NCBI GenBank assembly: GCA_023260255.1
Contig: JALQVV010000036.1
Span: forward strand, 1-37,802
Length of the DNA: 37,802 nt
From: Candidatus Saccharimonadia bacterium
GTDB taxonomy: Bacteria > Patescibacteriota > Saccharimonadia > Saccharimonadales > Saccharimonadaceae
Reading direction: 5' to 3'
Below, one piece after another: positions 22,902-30,059 of this stretch (position 1 is its first letter; the number at the start of each line of letters is the position of its first letter). The position numbers and the translations under genes were made by a program. A model generated the notes under the pieces. It was given only the letters and a program-made list of their open reading frames with translations. It ran no database searches and was not told the origin of the DNA.

Positions 22902-23477
22902 ATGAGTACAAATGTTAAAGAGTACGTCGACAACCTTTGGTGGTTATTCGTACTACAGGGTCTCGCCACACTCGTGTTCGGCGTGATCGCTTTGTTCTTT
23001 CCAGGGCTGACACTTGCCAGTCTCGTACTTGTATTTGCCGTCTACGCAGTTGTAGTTGGCGTTATTGAGTTGGTGCACGGCTTTCGTGACATTGGCAAAA
23101 CCGGCTTTTGGTGGTTTTCGCTACTTGTCGGCGCCGTCCTTGTTGTGGTCGGGGTCTACCTCGTACGCAACCCAACAACCGCACTTGACCTGTTCTTGGT
23201 CATTGTCGGTGCGCTCATTTTGGCGCGTGGTGTTGCCGACCTTGCCGTTGGCGCATTCTTTAGCAGCAATGCAAACAATCGTTGGCTATGGGTTATCTCG
23301 GGCGCACTCGGTGTCGTCGCAGGTATCGTTCTCTGGCGCTATCCCGTTGCTAGCGGCCTTGCATTTGTTTGGGTACTCGGGCTCTACGCACTGCTTGCCG
23401 GTTCAATCGGTTTAGCCTACGCATTCAAAGCCCGCGAGCTTGTCAACGAAGTTGGCGGACGTTTTCTTAAAAAATAA
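22902..23477 (+). CDS. HdeD/DUF308-family membrane protein
   Basis: 191 residues with six hydrophobic spans in three pairs. The repeated phrase LWWLFVLQGLATLVFGVIALFFPG and RWLWVISGALGVVAGIVLWRYP is the DUF308 duplication of the HdeD acid-resistance membrane family. Family members are linked to acid or envelope stress, but the mechanism is unknown. AAAGGAGG lies 6 bases before the ATG. It is self-contained (promoter, leader hairpin, terminator) on plus, opposite the MurF-like operon. Confidence 0.9.
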   Translation: MSTNVKEYVDNLWWLFVLQGLATLVFGVIALFFPGLTLASLVLVFAVYAVVVGVIELVHGFRDIGKTGFWWFSLLVGAVLVVVGVYLVRNPTTALDLFLVIVGALILARGVADLAVGAFFSSNANNRWLWVISGALGVVAGIVLWRYPVASGLAFVWVLGLYALLAGSIGLAYAFKARELVNEVGGRFLKK

Positions 23478-23488
23478 CTTAACTTCAA

Positions 23489-23523
23489 ACACCTGTCGAT
23501 GCCTTGGCGACAGGTGTTTTTGT
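23489..23523 (+). terminator. Terminator of the HdeD-like gene
   Basis: CACCTGTCG with CGACAGGTG (9-bp perfect stem), then TTTTTG. Confidence 0.88.
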
Positions 23524-23541
23524 TGGTAAAATATCGTGAGC

Positions 23542-23631
23542 GAGGGGATATAGCTCAGTTGAACAGCCTTGAGCGACAATTATACGTCACTCTAATCAAC
23601 TGTTTAAAAGCTATAGGCCCGAATGCAATGA
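23542..23631 (+). repeat. tRNA-Ala-derived satellite upstream of tRNA-Ala
   Basis: Starts with a 21-base exact copy (23542-23562) of the tRNA-Ala 5' end and the two bases before it (23630-23650). It then holds a 15-base perfect inverted copy (23588-23602) of the D-arm (23644-23658), continued after a 6-base insertion by AGCTATA, complementary to tRNA bases 23637-23643. The inverted segment could pair with the tRNA it precedes. Confidence 0.65.
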
Positions 23632-23708
23632 GGGGATATAGCTCAGTTGATTAGAGTGCTTCCATGGCATGGAAGAAGTCGAGGGTTTGAGTCCCTCTAT
23701 CTCCACCA
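23632..23708 (+). tRNA. tRNA-Ala (anticodon GGC)
   Basis: Acceptor GGGGATA with TATCTCC (one G-U), D-arm AGCTCAGTTGATTAGAGT, anticodon stem CTTCC/GGAAG with loop ATGGCAT (anticodon GGC), T-arm GAGGG TTTGAGT CCCTC, encoded CCA. 77 bases, all arms pair. Confidence 0.94.
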
Positions 23709-23736
23709 AGGTCGAACATATGTTCGAAGAATTATC

Positions 23737-23787
23737 AAATCAACAGAGGTCCGCATGTACCGATGCGGCCTCTTTTTTGTTGATTTG
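23737..23787 (+). terminator. Terminator after tRNA-Ala
   Basis: GAGGtCCGCAT with ATGCGGcCTC, then TTTTTT, nested in an outer 9-bp pair AAATCAACA/TGTTGATTT. Confidence 0.85.
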
Positions 23788-23859
23788 ACCGACTGGTCAC
23801 TATTCCGACCAGCTCACTACCGTGATGCACCCCTGTATCTGTTGTTCTAGTGTTGGAGG

Positions 23860-23916
23860 TCGGTACATTTTTGACGCTTTTTCTCACCCCTGTTAATCGT
23901 TACTAAAATGTACCGA
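23860..23916. repeat. Inverted repeat between tRNA-Ala and the three-gene island
   Basis: TCGGTACATTTT (23860-23871) and AAAATGTACCGA (23905-23916) are perfect 12-bp inverted arms 33 bases apart. ATGTACCGATGC (23908-23919) also occurs as a 12-base direct repeat at 23755-23766 inside the tRNA terminator. The stretch 23788-23948 holds no gene. It may mark the end of the adjacent island. Confidence 0.55.
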
Positions 23917-23948
23917 TGCCTGTTGTTGTCTCTACAACCATGCTGTCC

Positions 23949-24545
23949 CTACCAGACGATCGAAGGGACGGTAGATAAGTCAGGCTCTTGGACTGGAAAC
24001 CGACTGTGAACTCGCTTAGCATTTGCGATCGCGTCGTTCAAAATAGCGTCCGCTATTGGAGCGAGAGCTCTCATATTTGAATCGCTGCTTGCGCGCAATG
24101 CGATGACGAAATCTTTCCATAACCGCACCACCTCGTGTGCAAAATCTACTGGCATCTGATTCAGATGCTTCGTGGTAGTGCCATCAAAACTACTTACTGG
24201 ACGAGGGTTAGATCGATCTTGCGCATGCATGAGATAGCCGTGTAACACACTAACCCAATCAGTCGAGTAAAGCGTCGAAGTTAGAGGTGAGAGGCCGAAC
24301 GCGTTCAAGCCATAGTAATTATTGCTTGTTGGGTTAGTGAAAAATTCGAAAAGGGTACGAGCGTGTAAGAAGGTCGAATCCATCGCATAGACTTGAATAT
24401 GGTAGCCGTCTAGCTCAAGGTTTAGCCGGTCTTGAATATGCCACTCGGTCGCTGCTCGTAGAAGCCACTGAAGTTCGTTATTAAGGTGCTCCTCAAGGTA
24501 CTCCTCCAGTTGAGTGTTGTTCATCGAGGGAGTGTTCCTACCCAT
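23949..24545 (-). CDS. Unknown protein, last gene of the three-gene island
   Basis: 198 residues from ATG 24545, chosen because AGGGG lies 9 bases upstream; a longer in-frame reading to 24611 overlaps the preceding gene. Mostly helical, with LHARTLFEFFTN and FAHEVVRLWKDFVIAL segments. The pattern His-Ala-Arg-x-Leu-x-x-Phe-Phe recalls HEPN-type helical bundles of abortive-infection proteins, but I cannot confirm a catalytic R-x4-6-H. It ends VQEPDLSTVPSIVW. It closes a tightly spaced set of three genes. Confidence 0.7.
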   Translation of the reverse strand: MGRNTPSMNNTQLEEYLEEHLNNELQWLLRAATEWHIQDRLNLELDGYHIQVYAMDSTFLHARTLFEFFTNPTSNNYYGLNAFGLSPLTSTLYSTDWVSVLHGYLMHAQDRSNPRPVSSFDGTTTKHLNQMPVDFAHEVVRLWKDFVIALRASSDSNMRALAPIADAILNDAIANAKRVHSRFPVQEPDLSTVPSIVW

Positions 24546-24556
24546 AATTACGTCCC

Positions 24557-25471
24557 CTATATCTCGCCCGCATGTATTATGGCGTAACCGTTGGCTTTCC
24601 ACTTCTCGCAATCCGCTTCGACCTTCTCAAACGACTGATACACAATTTCTATTTCGTGTTTTGAAAGGTTACCTAGCTGATCCTGCCAACCAACTGGGAT
24701 CATCGAAGCATGGTCTGATTGGGTAATTAGGAGTAGACAGGCGTAGTAGGCCTCAGTTATACCCTTGATAGACTCTTTCATGTCGCCAATCCGCAACTCC
24801 AGCTCTTTGCCAAGCTGCTGCCGACTTGTGGATGAGGCAGAATGCGCAATATGTTTACCGACGAATGAGATAACTCCATTGAGCTCTGTATTCTTATCCC
24901 CTAGTAGACGTTTCTCTAGTTCATCCAGTACCCGTTTGTTGATTAATCCATTTTTGTCACAAATCCTATCCAGCATGACGTAATTATTGGCTGCGATTAT
25001 CGAAGCAATCGTAGGCTCGCCGTTTTGCGCACCAACAAATTTTATGCCGCCCTGGTCGTACACATCCCTGAAAGGGGGAATGCCGTAAGCCTCGCAGATA
25101 TAGTCAGCTGTCAGCGCACCGCTTTTGCGCAAGCTCTTCATATCGATCAATATATTCATAAGGGAGTAAACGCTTGTATCCTTAGAGCCCTCTTTTTCTG
25201 AAGCTATTTCCGTCAGCCGACGTATCCGTAGCGCCTGTACTTGCAGATAGTTAAAGGCCGTGAGACGCCCGAAGAGCAGATTGGCTAACACGCTTTTTGG
25301 GCTGTCTTTACAGATGGCAATATAAGCCTCATATGCCGCCAACTCCCAGAACAAATCATATAGAACACTAGATATCGAGTTAGGGTCGATTTGCCCATCA
25401 TCAAGATGACCCCCTAGAGCTTCGCCCCATTTGGCAAATTGCTCTTTTGCGGTTCCAGCCTCATCACTCAT
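24557..25471 (-). CDS. Unknown helical protein, middle gene of the three-gene island
   Basis: 304 residues from ATG 25471 (MSDEAGTAKEQF); an adjacent ATG at 25474 is also possible, overlapping the previous stop (ATGA), with GGAAGG just upstream. Helical throughout, with EKEGSKDTSVYSLMNILIDMK and GKHIAHSASSTSRQQL. These two stretches resemble AbiU2/HEPN-like proteins (a conserved His-Ser-x-Ser-Arg after an Ala-His pair). This is weak, pattern-level evidence only. It is coupled to the genes on both sides, so the three products probably act together. Confidence 0.7.
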   Translation of the reverse strand: MSDEAGTAKEQFAKWGEALGGHLDDGQIDPNSISSVLYDLFWELAAYEAYIAICKDSPKSVLANLLFGRLTAFNYLQVQALRIRRLTEIASEKEGSKDTSVYSLMNILIDMKSLRKSGALTADYICEAYGIPPFRDVYDQGGIKFVGAQNGEPTIASIIAANNYVMLDRICDKNGLINKRVLDELEKRLLGDKNTELNGVISFVGKHIAHSASSTSRQQLGKELELRIGDMKESIKGITEAYYACLLLITQSDHASMIPVGWQDQLGNLSKHEIEIVYQSFEKVEADCEKWKANGYAIIHAGEI

Positions 25472-26295
25472 CATTTGCCTTCCGAAATGTCTAGTGCCGT
25501 TTTCAAAAGGCTGGCGATGAGCTTGTCGAGTTTTGCACAAAGTTGAGCCGTGACGGGCAGGGTTATAAAGTAGTCATCATTTCGCAGGCTATCGATGTCC
25601 TGCTGCAGGCCGCTACTAACTGAGGGTTGCCAAGCTTCTAGCCAGGCTATCTTCTGAAGCGGATCGGCCGCTGGATCTATCTGGGCTTTTATCTTTCCCC
25701 TTGCTCGGGCCAAAACAGTATCAACTGCGGATACATCAATACTATCTTTATGCTCAGAGTTGTAATACACCAGATACGGCACATCCCAGATGATGATCAT
25801 TGGGAACAATTTATTTGTGGCATTCCCTTGCCAGTGCTGGACTAGGTCGTCTCGCTTATCTATGATTGCGCGCTGTGCCCACGTGAGATCTTTACCGCAC
25901 GTGCGATATAGCAGTTCGAGCAATTCCGTATCATGCTTTTCCACGCTCTTGCGAAATTTCGTGAAACTATTGAACTGAATGCCCCTCGCCTTGGGACGTG
26001 GGACTGTTTTTGCAAGAATAAAGATGGTTGAAACAAGAGTCTTGTGCGCAAAGAGGTAAAAAGAAGACACGTCAAGAATGGTGTCTGGCAGTGAAAGATT
26101 ACCATTACCATCTGAGCGACGAGCGTATCCTGTAGGTGCAAGATTTCTTTTCGCACTGGTTTCTAATGCCAGGACTTCGTTCATAAAGAAGCCTTTGTAC
26201 GTATCAGAGTGCGAATCTGCACCAATAGAAAGCTGTGGAAGCTTAAACATTTGCTCTTTTGTGAGCGGGAATAATTCCAACGACATTATGTTCAT
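25471..26295 (-). CDS. Unknown protein, first gene of the three-gene island
   Basis: 274 residues (ATG 26295; ATG 26286 is an alternative start, three codons later). Contains IIIWDVPYLVYYNSEHKDSI, VLARARGKIKAQIDP and a C-terminal helix LDKLIASLLKTALD. No motif I recognise. TAAAAT immediately upstream could be a -10 box for a near-leaderless transcript. Its stop overlaps the next start. The island is absent from the usual housekeeping context and is flanked on the other side by repeats, so it looks accessory. Confidence 0.7.
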   Translation of the reverse strand: MNIMSLELFPLTKEQMFKLPQLSIGADSHSDTYKGFFMNEVLALETSAKRNLAPTGYARRSDGNGNLSLPDTILDVSSFYLFAHKTLVSTIFILAKTVPRPKARGIQFNSFTKFRKSVEKHDTELLELLYRTCGKDLTWAQRAIIDKRDDLVQHWQGNATNKLFPMIIIWDVPYLVYYNSEHKDSIDVSAVDTVLARARGKIKAQIDPAADPLQKIAWLEAWQPSVSSGLQQDIDSLRNDDYFITLPVTAQLCAKLDKLIASLLKTALDISEGK

Positions 26296-26367
26296 ATTTT
26301 AGGACAATCTCAACCAAAAATCATCTTCTTTGCTTTCTTATACAATTGATCCATACTGTTTTTCGTA

Positions 26368-26838
26368 ATGCCTCGATTAACCCACTCCACATACTCTGCC
26401 CAACACGAAGTCCTGCATGAACTGTGGCTACGAAGTGACGGAGGAGCGTACTCAGTCCTGTCGGCGAACGAGCAATGGGACCTTCACGACTTCTTCGCCA
26501 TTTCGGCCACGTTGTCAGAAGCTGAGCTCCGGGAACACCGACGATTAAAGAGCGCCGCGGATCCGTCGTTGCCGCACCGTGCCGGCCGGGCACTAAAGAA
26601 GTTGATCGAACGGCAGGCGGAGAGAGCGGAGGAGCAAGAAGCGCTGCAGGCAGCGAAGGCAGCTGGTCCAGCACCAGCGAAACGCAAGTACCGAAAGAAC
26701 GTCAACCGAAAGATCCGTGTGGAGTCAGTGGTGCATCCACAACCAGACGTCCAGAAGTTCGCACGTGCATTGATGGAACTTGCCAAGGAGATGGCAAAGA
26801 AAGAACAGGAAGAGCGGAAGAAGCGAGACGCGGCTTAG
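26368..26838 (+). CDS. Orphan charged coiled-coil protein
   Basis: 156 residues. The N-terminal half (HEVLHELWLRSDGGAYSVLS, NEQWDLHDFFAIS) is mixed. The C-terminal half is Lys/Glu/Ala/Arg-rich and predicted coiled coil (ALKKLIERQAERAEEQEAL, KEMAKKEQEERKKRDAA) with a basic patch AKRKYRKNVNRKIR that could bind nucleic acid. Codons are G/C-rich. It is on plus between minus genes, and its stop overlaps the stop of the convergent kinase gene. No ribosome site; CATACT lies 10 bases before the ATG. No family recognised. Confidence 0.6.
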   Translation: MPRLTHSTYSAQHEVLHELWLRSDGGAYSVLSANEQWDLHDFFAISATLSEAELREHRRLKSAADPSLPHRAGRALKKLIERQAERAEEQEALQAAKAAGPAPAKRKYRKNVNRKIRVESVVHPQPDVQKFARALMELAKEMAKKEQEERKKRDAA

Positions 26839-27860
26839 GAGACTTCTGTAACCACTTTGCGAACAGCATCGACGACGTCAGTGCTAGTAGCGGAGAGTAG
26901 TGCTGCGGCACGTTGGCGCCAAAGGTTCTTGTCTTCCTTGGCGTCAACGACGAGGTAGAGACCGTCAATTCGATAGAGGATACAGACTCCCAAGTAGCGA
27001 ATGATTCGGTTTTCAAGCGCGGCGAGGGCTGGTGGTGTCACCTCGTCTGCGAGCGCGTCCCTATAGGCAGCCATGAATCGCGCGATAAACTCGACAGCAT
27101 CATCGAGATGCTCAGGTGGTAGCTCGAGCAGGTAGTGCGAAAACAGAAATGCAGGGTCAAAGGCTGGATCGCCGTGCCAGGCACGTTCGAGGTCGAGGAA
27201 CCGAATCTGGTTCGCGTCAACGAATATATTCTTTGAGGCTAAGTCTCCGAGAACGAGGCAACTGATCACACTTGGATCTTTGGTGATCAGATTTTCAGTT
27301 TCTTTTGGAAACGCCTTCATCGCAGGAGCAAGTCGCATACCGAGATGGAACTCGATGGCATCGGCATTCGCCTCAGCATTACCGCGGACCTGCTCATCGG
27401 TGATGCTGAGTGTCGCGGCATGGATAGTACCGATTTTGGCGCCAAAGTCTGAGGCACTGGCAACATGGGCTCGTCCCGCCTGCAGTTCGTTGACAAGCAG
27501 TGGTGCGCCTCGACGAACATCCGTCAGGACAGCGATATTACTTTCGGCATCGAATGATAGAACCATTGGGACAGTGTCAGGAACAATTTCGTTGAGCAGT
27601 TCGAGGATCTTTACTTCAAAGCCGACACGATTCGGATCAACCGGAATCTCGGGACGCGTCTTCACATGATCGCGGCTCTGGCGCAGATACGCAACTTTCT
27701 TTTCACCCGATGCGAGATCAAGCTCAACACGAAAGATCCAATTCACATAGGTCTGTTCAGTGACTTCTGTTGCACTGATAAGATGGCTGCCTGGAAACAA
27801 ACGAAGAACGTTCGATTCAACGTATTCGGACACATTATCTGAAGTCAGCTCAACTGCCAT
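26835..27860 (-). CDS. APH-fold phosphotransferase
   Basis: 341 residues from ATG 27860 (MAVELTSDNVSEY); a longer reading to 27917 passes through a promoter-like TGC-TATAAT. Kinase-like fold: strand Lys region KKVAYLRQSR, helix C Glu in GFEVKILELLNEI (E82), catalytic loop LGDLASKNI (D206, N211) and metal-binding FLDLERAWHGDPAFD (D223). In most family members the loop begins HGD; here it is LGD. Relatives phosphorylate aminoglycosides, choline or methylthioribose; the substrate is not readable. It overlaps convergently with the orphan gene by 3 bases. Confidence 0.88.
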   Translation of the reverse strand: MAVELTSDNVSEYVESNVLRLFPGSHLISATEVTEQTYVNWIFRVELDLASGEKKVAYLRQSRDHVKTRPEIPVDPNRVGFEVKILELLNEIVPDTVPMVLSFDAESNIAVLTDVRRGAPLLVNELQAGRAHVASASDFGAKIGTIHAATLSITDEQVRGNAEANADAIEFHLGMRLAPAMKAFPKETENLITKDPSVISCLVLGDLASKNIFVDANQIRFLDLERAWHGDPAFDPAFLFSHYLLELPPEHLDDAVEFIARFMAAYRDALADEVTPPALAALENRIIRYLGVCILYRIDGLYLVVDAKEDKNLWRQRAAALLSATSTDVVDAVRKVVTEVS

Positions 27861-27917
27861 ATTCTTATTCTCTGATTCATTATAGCAATTTAGTGATTTA
27901 CAACGAACTGAAATCAT

Positions 27918-28349
27918 TTAGCGCTCTCGCCCATGCGTATCGCGCATCTTCACACCCCGCTTCTTCAGCTGCTGCCAGACGGTGGTGTGGTCGACGCCAA
28001 AGTGAGCGCCGATACGGTAGAGGGACTTGCCGTCGGCGTAGAGCTCGACCGCTTCATCGACCTGCTCTGTGGTGAGGCCGCGTTGGCGGATCTCGATGCC
28101 TGCTCGTTTGAGCGTGGCCGTGACGGTTGTGGGGTGGACGTTGAAGTACTTGGCGAGTTCATGGGCTTTCTGGCCCATGACGTAGAGCTTGCAGAGCTCC
28201 CGAACTTGGTCTGGATCAAGGCGGTGAGGACGGGGGTGAACGGTACCGACAGAGCGAGAGACGCCCGTTTGAGCGTCCCTCTTGGCTTGGTCTAATACCT
28301 TGGAAAGCTGCTGAGCTGCGGTTTTATGATTTGAGTACGACCTCAGCAT
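27918..28349 (-). CDS. DNA-binding protein with two resolvase-like HTH units
   Basis: 143 residues from ATG 28349 (GTG 28355 and TTG 28358 are alternatives). Two tandem Hin/resolvase-type helix-turn-helix segments: LDPDQVRELCKLYVMGQ..ELAKYFNVHPTTVTATLKRAG (about 44-85) and LTTEQVDEAVELYADGKSLYRIGAHFGVDHTTVWQQLKKRG (about 92-132). No catalytic recombinase domain, so it is a regulator or the DNA-binding remnant of a mobile element. G/C-rich codons and the double HTH are typical of actinobacterial proteins. It is divergent from the copper operon; a perfect 13-bp inverted repeat sits just upstream. Confidence 0.8.
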   Translation of the reverse strand: MLRSYSNHKTAAQQLSKVLDQAKRDAQTGVSRSVGTVHPRPHRLDPDQVRELCKLYVMGQKAHELAKYFNVHPTTVTATLKRAGIEIRQRGLTTEQVDEAVELYADGKSLYRIGAHFGVDHTTVWQQLKKRGVKMRDTHGRER

Positions 28350-28365
28350 CCCCACCAAAATTATT

Positions 28366-28395
28366 AATATATCTGCACACTTGTGCAGATATATT
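28366..28395. promoter_or_regulatory. 13-bp inverted repeat between the HTH gene and the copper operon
   Basis: AATATATCTGCAC (28366-28378) and GTGCAGATATATT (28383-28395), 4-base loop. It begins 17 bases upstream of the HTH start and may be its operator; as RNA on plus it would be a hairpin followed by TTTT. Confidence 0.5.
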
Positions 28396-28428
28396 TTTGG
28401 CCAAAGTTCTTGCGCTGTCGTACAAATT

Positions 28429-28451
28429 CATATACCATAGGGGGGTATATG
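28429..28451 (+). promoter_or_regulatory. CsoR-type operator over the start of the copper operon
   Basis: CATATACC (28429-28436) and GGTATATG (28444-28451) form perfect arms around ATAGGGG, the TACC-N-GGTA pattern with a G tract seen at CsoR sites. It overlaps a weak promoter (TTGCGC 28410-28415, TACCAT 28433-28438), and its last three bases are the ATG of the first gene. Confidence 0.75.
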
Positions 28452-28910
28452 AATCACACGCATTCAACTACCTACTCTCAGGTCGCTGTCGCAGCAACAT
28501 TGCACTGCCTGACCGGCTGTGCAATTGGTGAAATAAGCGGCATGGTGATTAGCAATATCCTCAACCTGGCTGTTTTGCCGAGCATTCTCATTTCTACTGG
28601 TCTGGCATTTGTTTTCGGATATACTTTGTCGATCATCCCCTTGCTGCAGTATAAAGTTCCCGTTAAAAAAGCACTCCTGACAGTACTTGCTGCTGATTCG
28701 CTGTCGATTCTCGTAATGGAAATTGCCGACAATACCATCATGGCAATCGTGCCAGGTGCCATGAATGCCAATTTGGTCAATCCAATATTTTGGACGACCT
28801 TGCCCCTATCACTTTTTGCGGGATTCTTGGTCGCATTACCGGTCAACCAATACTTATTAAATCGGGGAAAGGGACATGCACTCGTGCATGAATCAATGCA
28901 CCATGGCTAA
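28449..28910 (+). CDS. DUF4396 membrane protein (copper operon)
   Basis: 153 residues from ATG 28449. Four spans. The first carries HCLTGCAIGEISGMVISN, the DUF4396 signature, with His and two Cys that could bind metal; later AADSLSILVMEIADN and FAGFLVALPVNQYLLN. The N-terminus is His-rich (NHTHSTT) and the C-terminus ends HALVHESMHHG, again metal-binding in character. It heads an operon with csoR and DUF305 under a CsoR-like operator, so a role in Cu(I) handling is a sound inference. It overlaps csoR by 8 bases. Confidence 0.88.
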   Translation: MNHTHSTTYSQVAVAATLHCLTGCAIGEISGMVISNILNLAVLPSILISTGLAFVFGYTLSIIPLLQYKVPVKKALLTVLAADSLSILVMEIADNTIMAIVPGAMNANLVNPIFWTTLPLSLFAGFLVALPVNQYLLNRGKGHALVHESMHHG

Positions 28911-29184
28911 ACAAACGTATGGATATGCCGAAAATAAAGATGCCGTACTCAAACGGCTCAGTCGCGCCGAGGGTCAGATTCGTGGCATTGCCAAAATGGT
29001 CGACGACGATCAGTACTGTATTGATATCCTGACTCAGATCACCGCTGCGCAGGCAGCTCTGGACAAAGTTGCCCTGGAATTAATCCGTGACCATACTAAA
29101 CACTGTATGATGCATGCCGAGGGTGACGATGAAATGCGCATCAAAGCAGATGAACTAACCGCGGCGATTGGCCGCATGATCTAG
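28903..29184 (+). CDS. csoR: Copper-sensing repressor CsoR
   Basis: 93 residues from ATG 28903; ATG 28876 (with GGGGAAAGGGAC upstream) would add nine. The CsoR/FrmR all-helical fold: KRLSRAEGQIRGIAKMV, then C39 in QYCIDILTQ, H64 and C68 in RDHTKHCMMH, the Cys-His-Cys set that binds Cu(I). The apo form would bind the operator at 28429-28451 and release it when copper is bound. The 3' end of the preceding gene contains a small palindrome (CATGCAC/GTGCATG) at its start region. Confidence 0.93.
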   Translation: MAKQTYGYAENKDAVLKRLSRAEGQIRGIAKMVDDDQYCIDILTQITAAQAALDKVALELIRDHTKHCMMHAEGDDEMRIKADELTAAIGRMI

Positions 29185-29193
29185 GGAGGAAAT

Positions 29194-29568
29194 ATGATCA
29201 ACAAACCACTTATTGCCGGTGTCGTTGGGTTTTTACTGGGCGGATTACTCGTATCTATCGCCGCAACGACTTTTGACAAGCCAGCCGACACGACAAATGA
29301 TACTGAGGTAAGTATGAGCCAAATGACCGAAATGCTTAAACCCCTCCAGGGTGATGCCTACGACCGAACATTTATTGAGCATATGATCGATCACCACCAG
29401 GCCGCTATAGATATGGCGCACCTCTCGGAAACCCGCGCCAAACACCAAGAAATCAAAGATCTTTCACTTGCGATCATCGCAGCGCAGGAAAAAGAAATCA
29501 CCGATATGAAAGCATGGCAAAAGCTGTGGGGATATGCGGATTCATCTAATTCTCAGATGAACCACTAG
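29194..29568 (+). CDS. Exported DUF305 protein (copper operon)
   Basis: 124 residues. An N-terminal signal or anchor (about 4-26, LIAGVVGFLLGGLLVSIAAT), then the DUF305 ferritin-like helical core with FIEHMIDHHQAAIDMAHL and a second helix pair ending EITDMKAWQKLW. The His/Met-rich face is thought to bind copper in this family. GGGAGGAAAT directly precedes the ATG; nine bases separate it from csoR, so it is cotranscribed. Confidence 0.92.
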   Translation: MINKPLIAGVVGFLLGGLLVSIAATTFDKPADTTNDTEVSMSQMTEMLKPLQGDAYDRTFIEHMIDHHQAAIDMAHLSETRAKHQEIKDLSLAIIAAQEKEITDMKAWQKLWGYADSSNSQMNH

Positions 29569-29588
29569 TATTTTTCTCGGCAATGTGC

Positions 29589-29704
29589 TTTAATACGAGT
29601 GTTCAGAAGCATGCGCCGAAATACGTGTTCCTCCATGGATACAGCAGTAATCCGCAGTTGGTCGATCTGACGAAAGCAGTAACCAGAGAGAAGTACATAT
29701 TTCA
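29589..29704 (+). promoter_or_regulatory. Promoter and long leader of the RRM protein gene
   Basis: An extended -10 TGC-TTTAAT (29589-29594) predicts a leader of about 104 bases with no ribosome site and no recognised riboswitch. A long leader is typical of temperature-regulated RNA-binding protein genes. Confidence 0.4.
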
Positions 29705-30010
29705 ATGGCAACCCAAAATTTGTTTATCGGTAGCTTGGCTTACGCTACCACTGACGACACACTGAAAGCTTTTTTTGAGCAAATCGGTCCTGTCGCCAGC
29801 GCCCGTGTTATCACTGATCGTGATAGCGGCCGATCGAAAGGCTTTGGCTTTGTTGAATTCGAAAGCGATGACGACAACCAAAAAGCAGTTGATCAGCTAA
29901 ACGGCAAAGAGCTTGACGGACGAGCAATCAACGTCAGCTTGGCTCGGCCAAAAGAAGACCGCCCACGCGGCGGCGACAACGGCGGTTCATTCCGTCAGCG
30001 CAGCTGGTAG
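29705..30010 (+). CDS. RRM-domain RNA-binding protein
   Basis: 101 residues: one RNA recognition motif with RNP2 LFIGSL (6-11) and RNP1 KGFGFVEF (45-52), then a short Arg/Gly tail (RPRGGDNGGSFRQRSW). This is the cyanobacterial Rbp / glycine-rich RNA-binding protein type, thought to act as an RNA chaperone, often cold-induced. No ribosome site before the ATG; the long leader may control translation. Confidence 0.95.
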   Translation: MATQNLFIGSLAYATTDDTLKAFFEQIGPVASARVITDRDSGRSKGFGFVEFESDDDNQKAVDQLNGKELDGRAINVSLARPKEDRPRGGDNGGSFRQRSW

Positions 30011-30024
30011 TCTACCGGCACGCA

Positions 30025-30059
30025 AATAAAATACCTCGCACTGTGCGAGGTATTTTATT
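30025..30059. terminator. Bidirectional terminator between convergent genes
   Basis: A 16-bp perfect stem (30025-30040 with 30044-30059) around CTG, with A/T tracts on both sides. Serves the RRM gene and the PGPGW gene. Confidence 0.9.

Noticed and set aside
22612-22911. Minus-strand ORF across the MurF/HdeD gap
   Set aside because: No ribosome site, runs through a terminator hairpin and the HdeD promoter, and its composition is not protein-like.
28383-28448. Longer start for the DUF4396 protein
   Set aside because: The extra codons run through the promoter and CsoR-like operator and do not resemble the family N-terminus.
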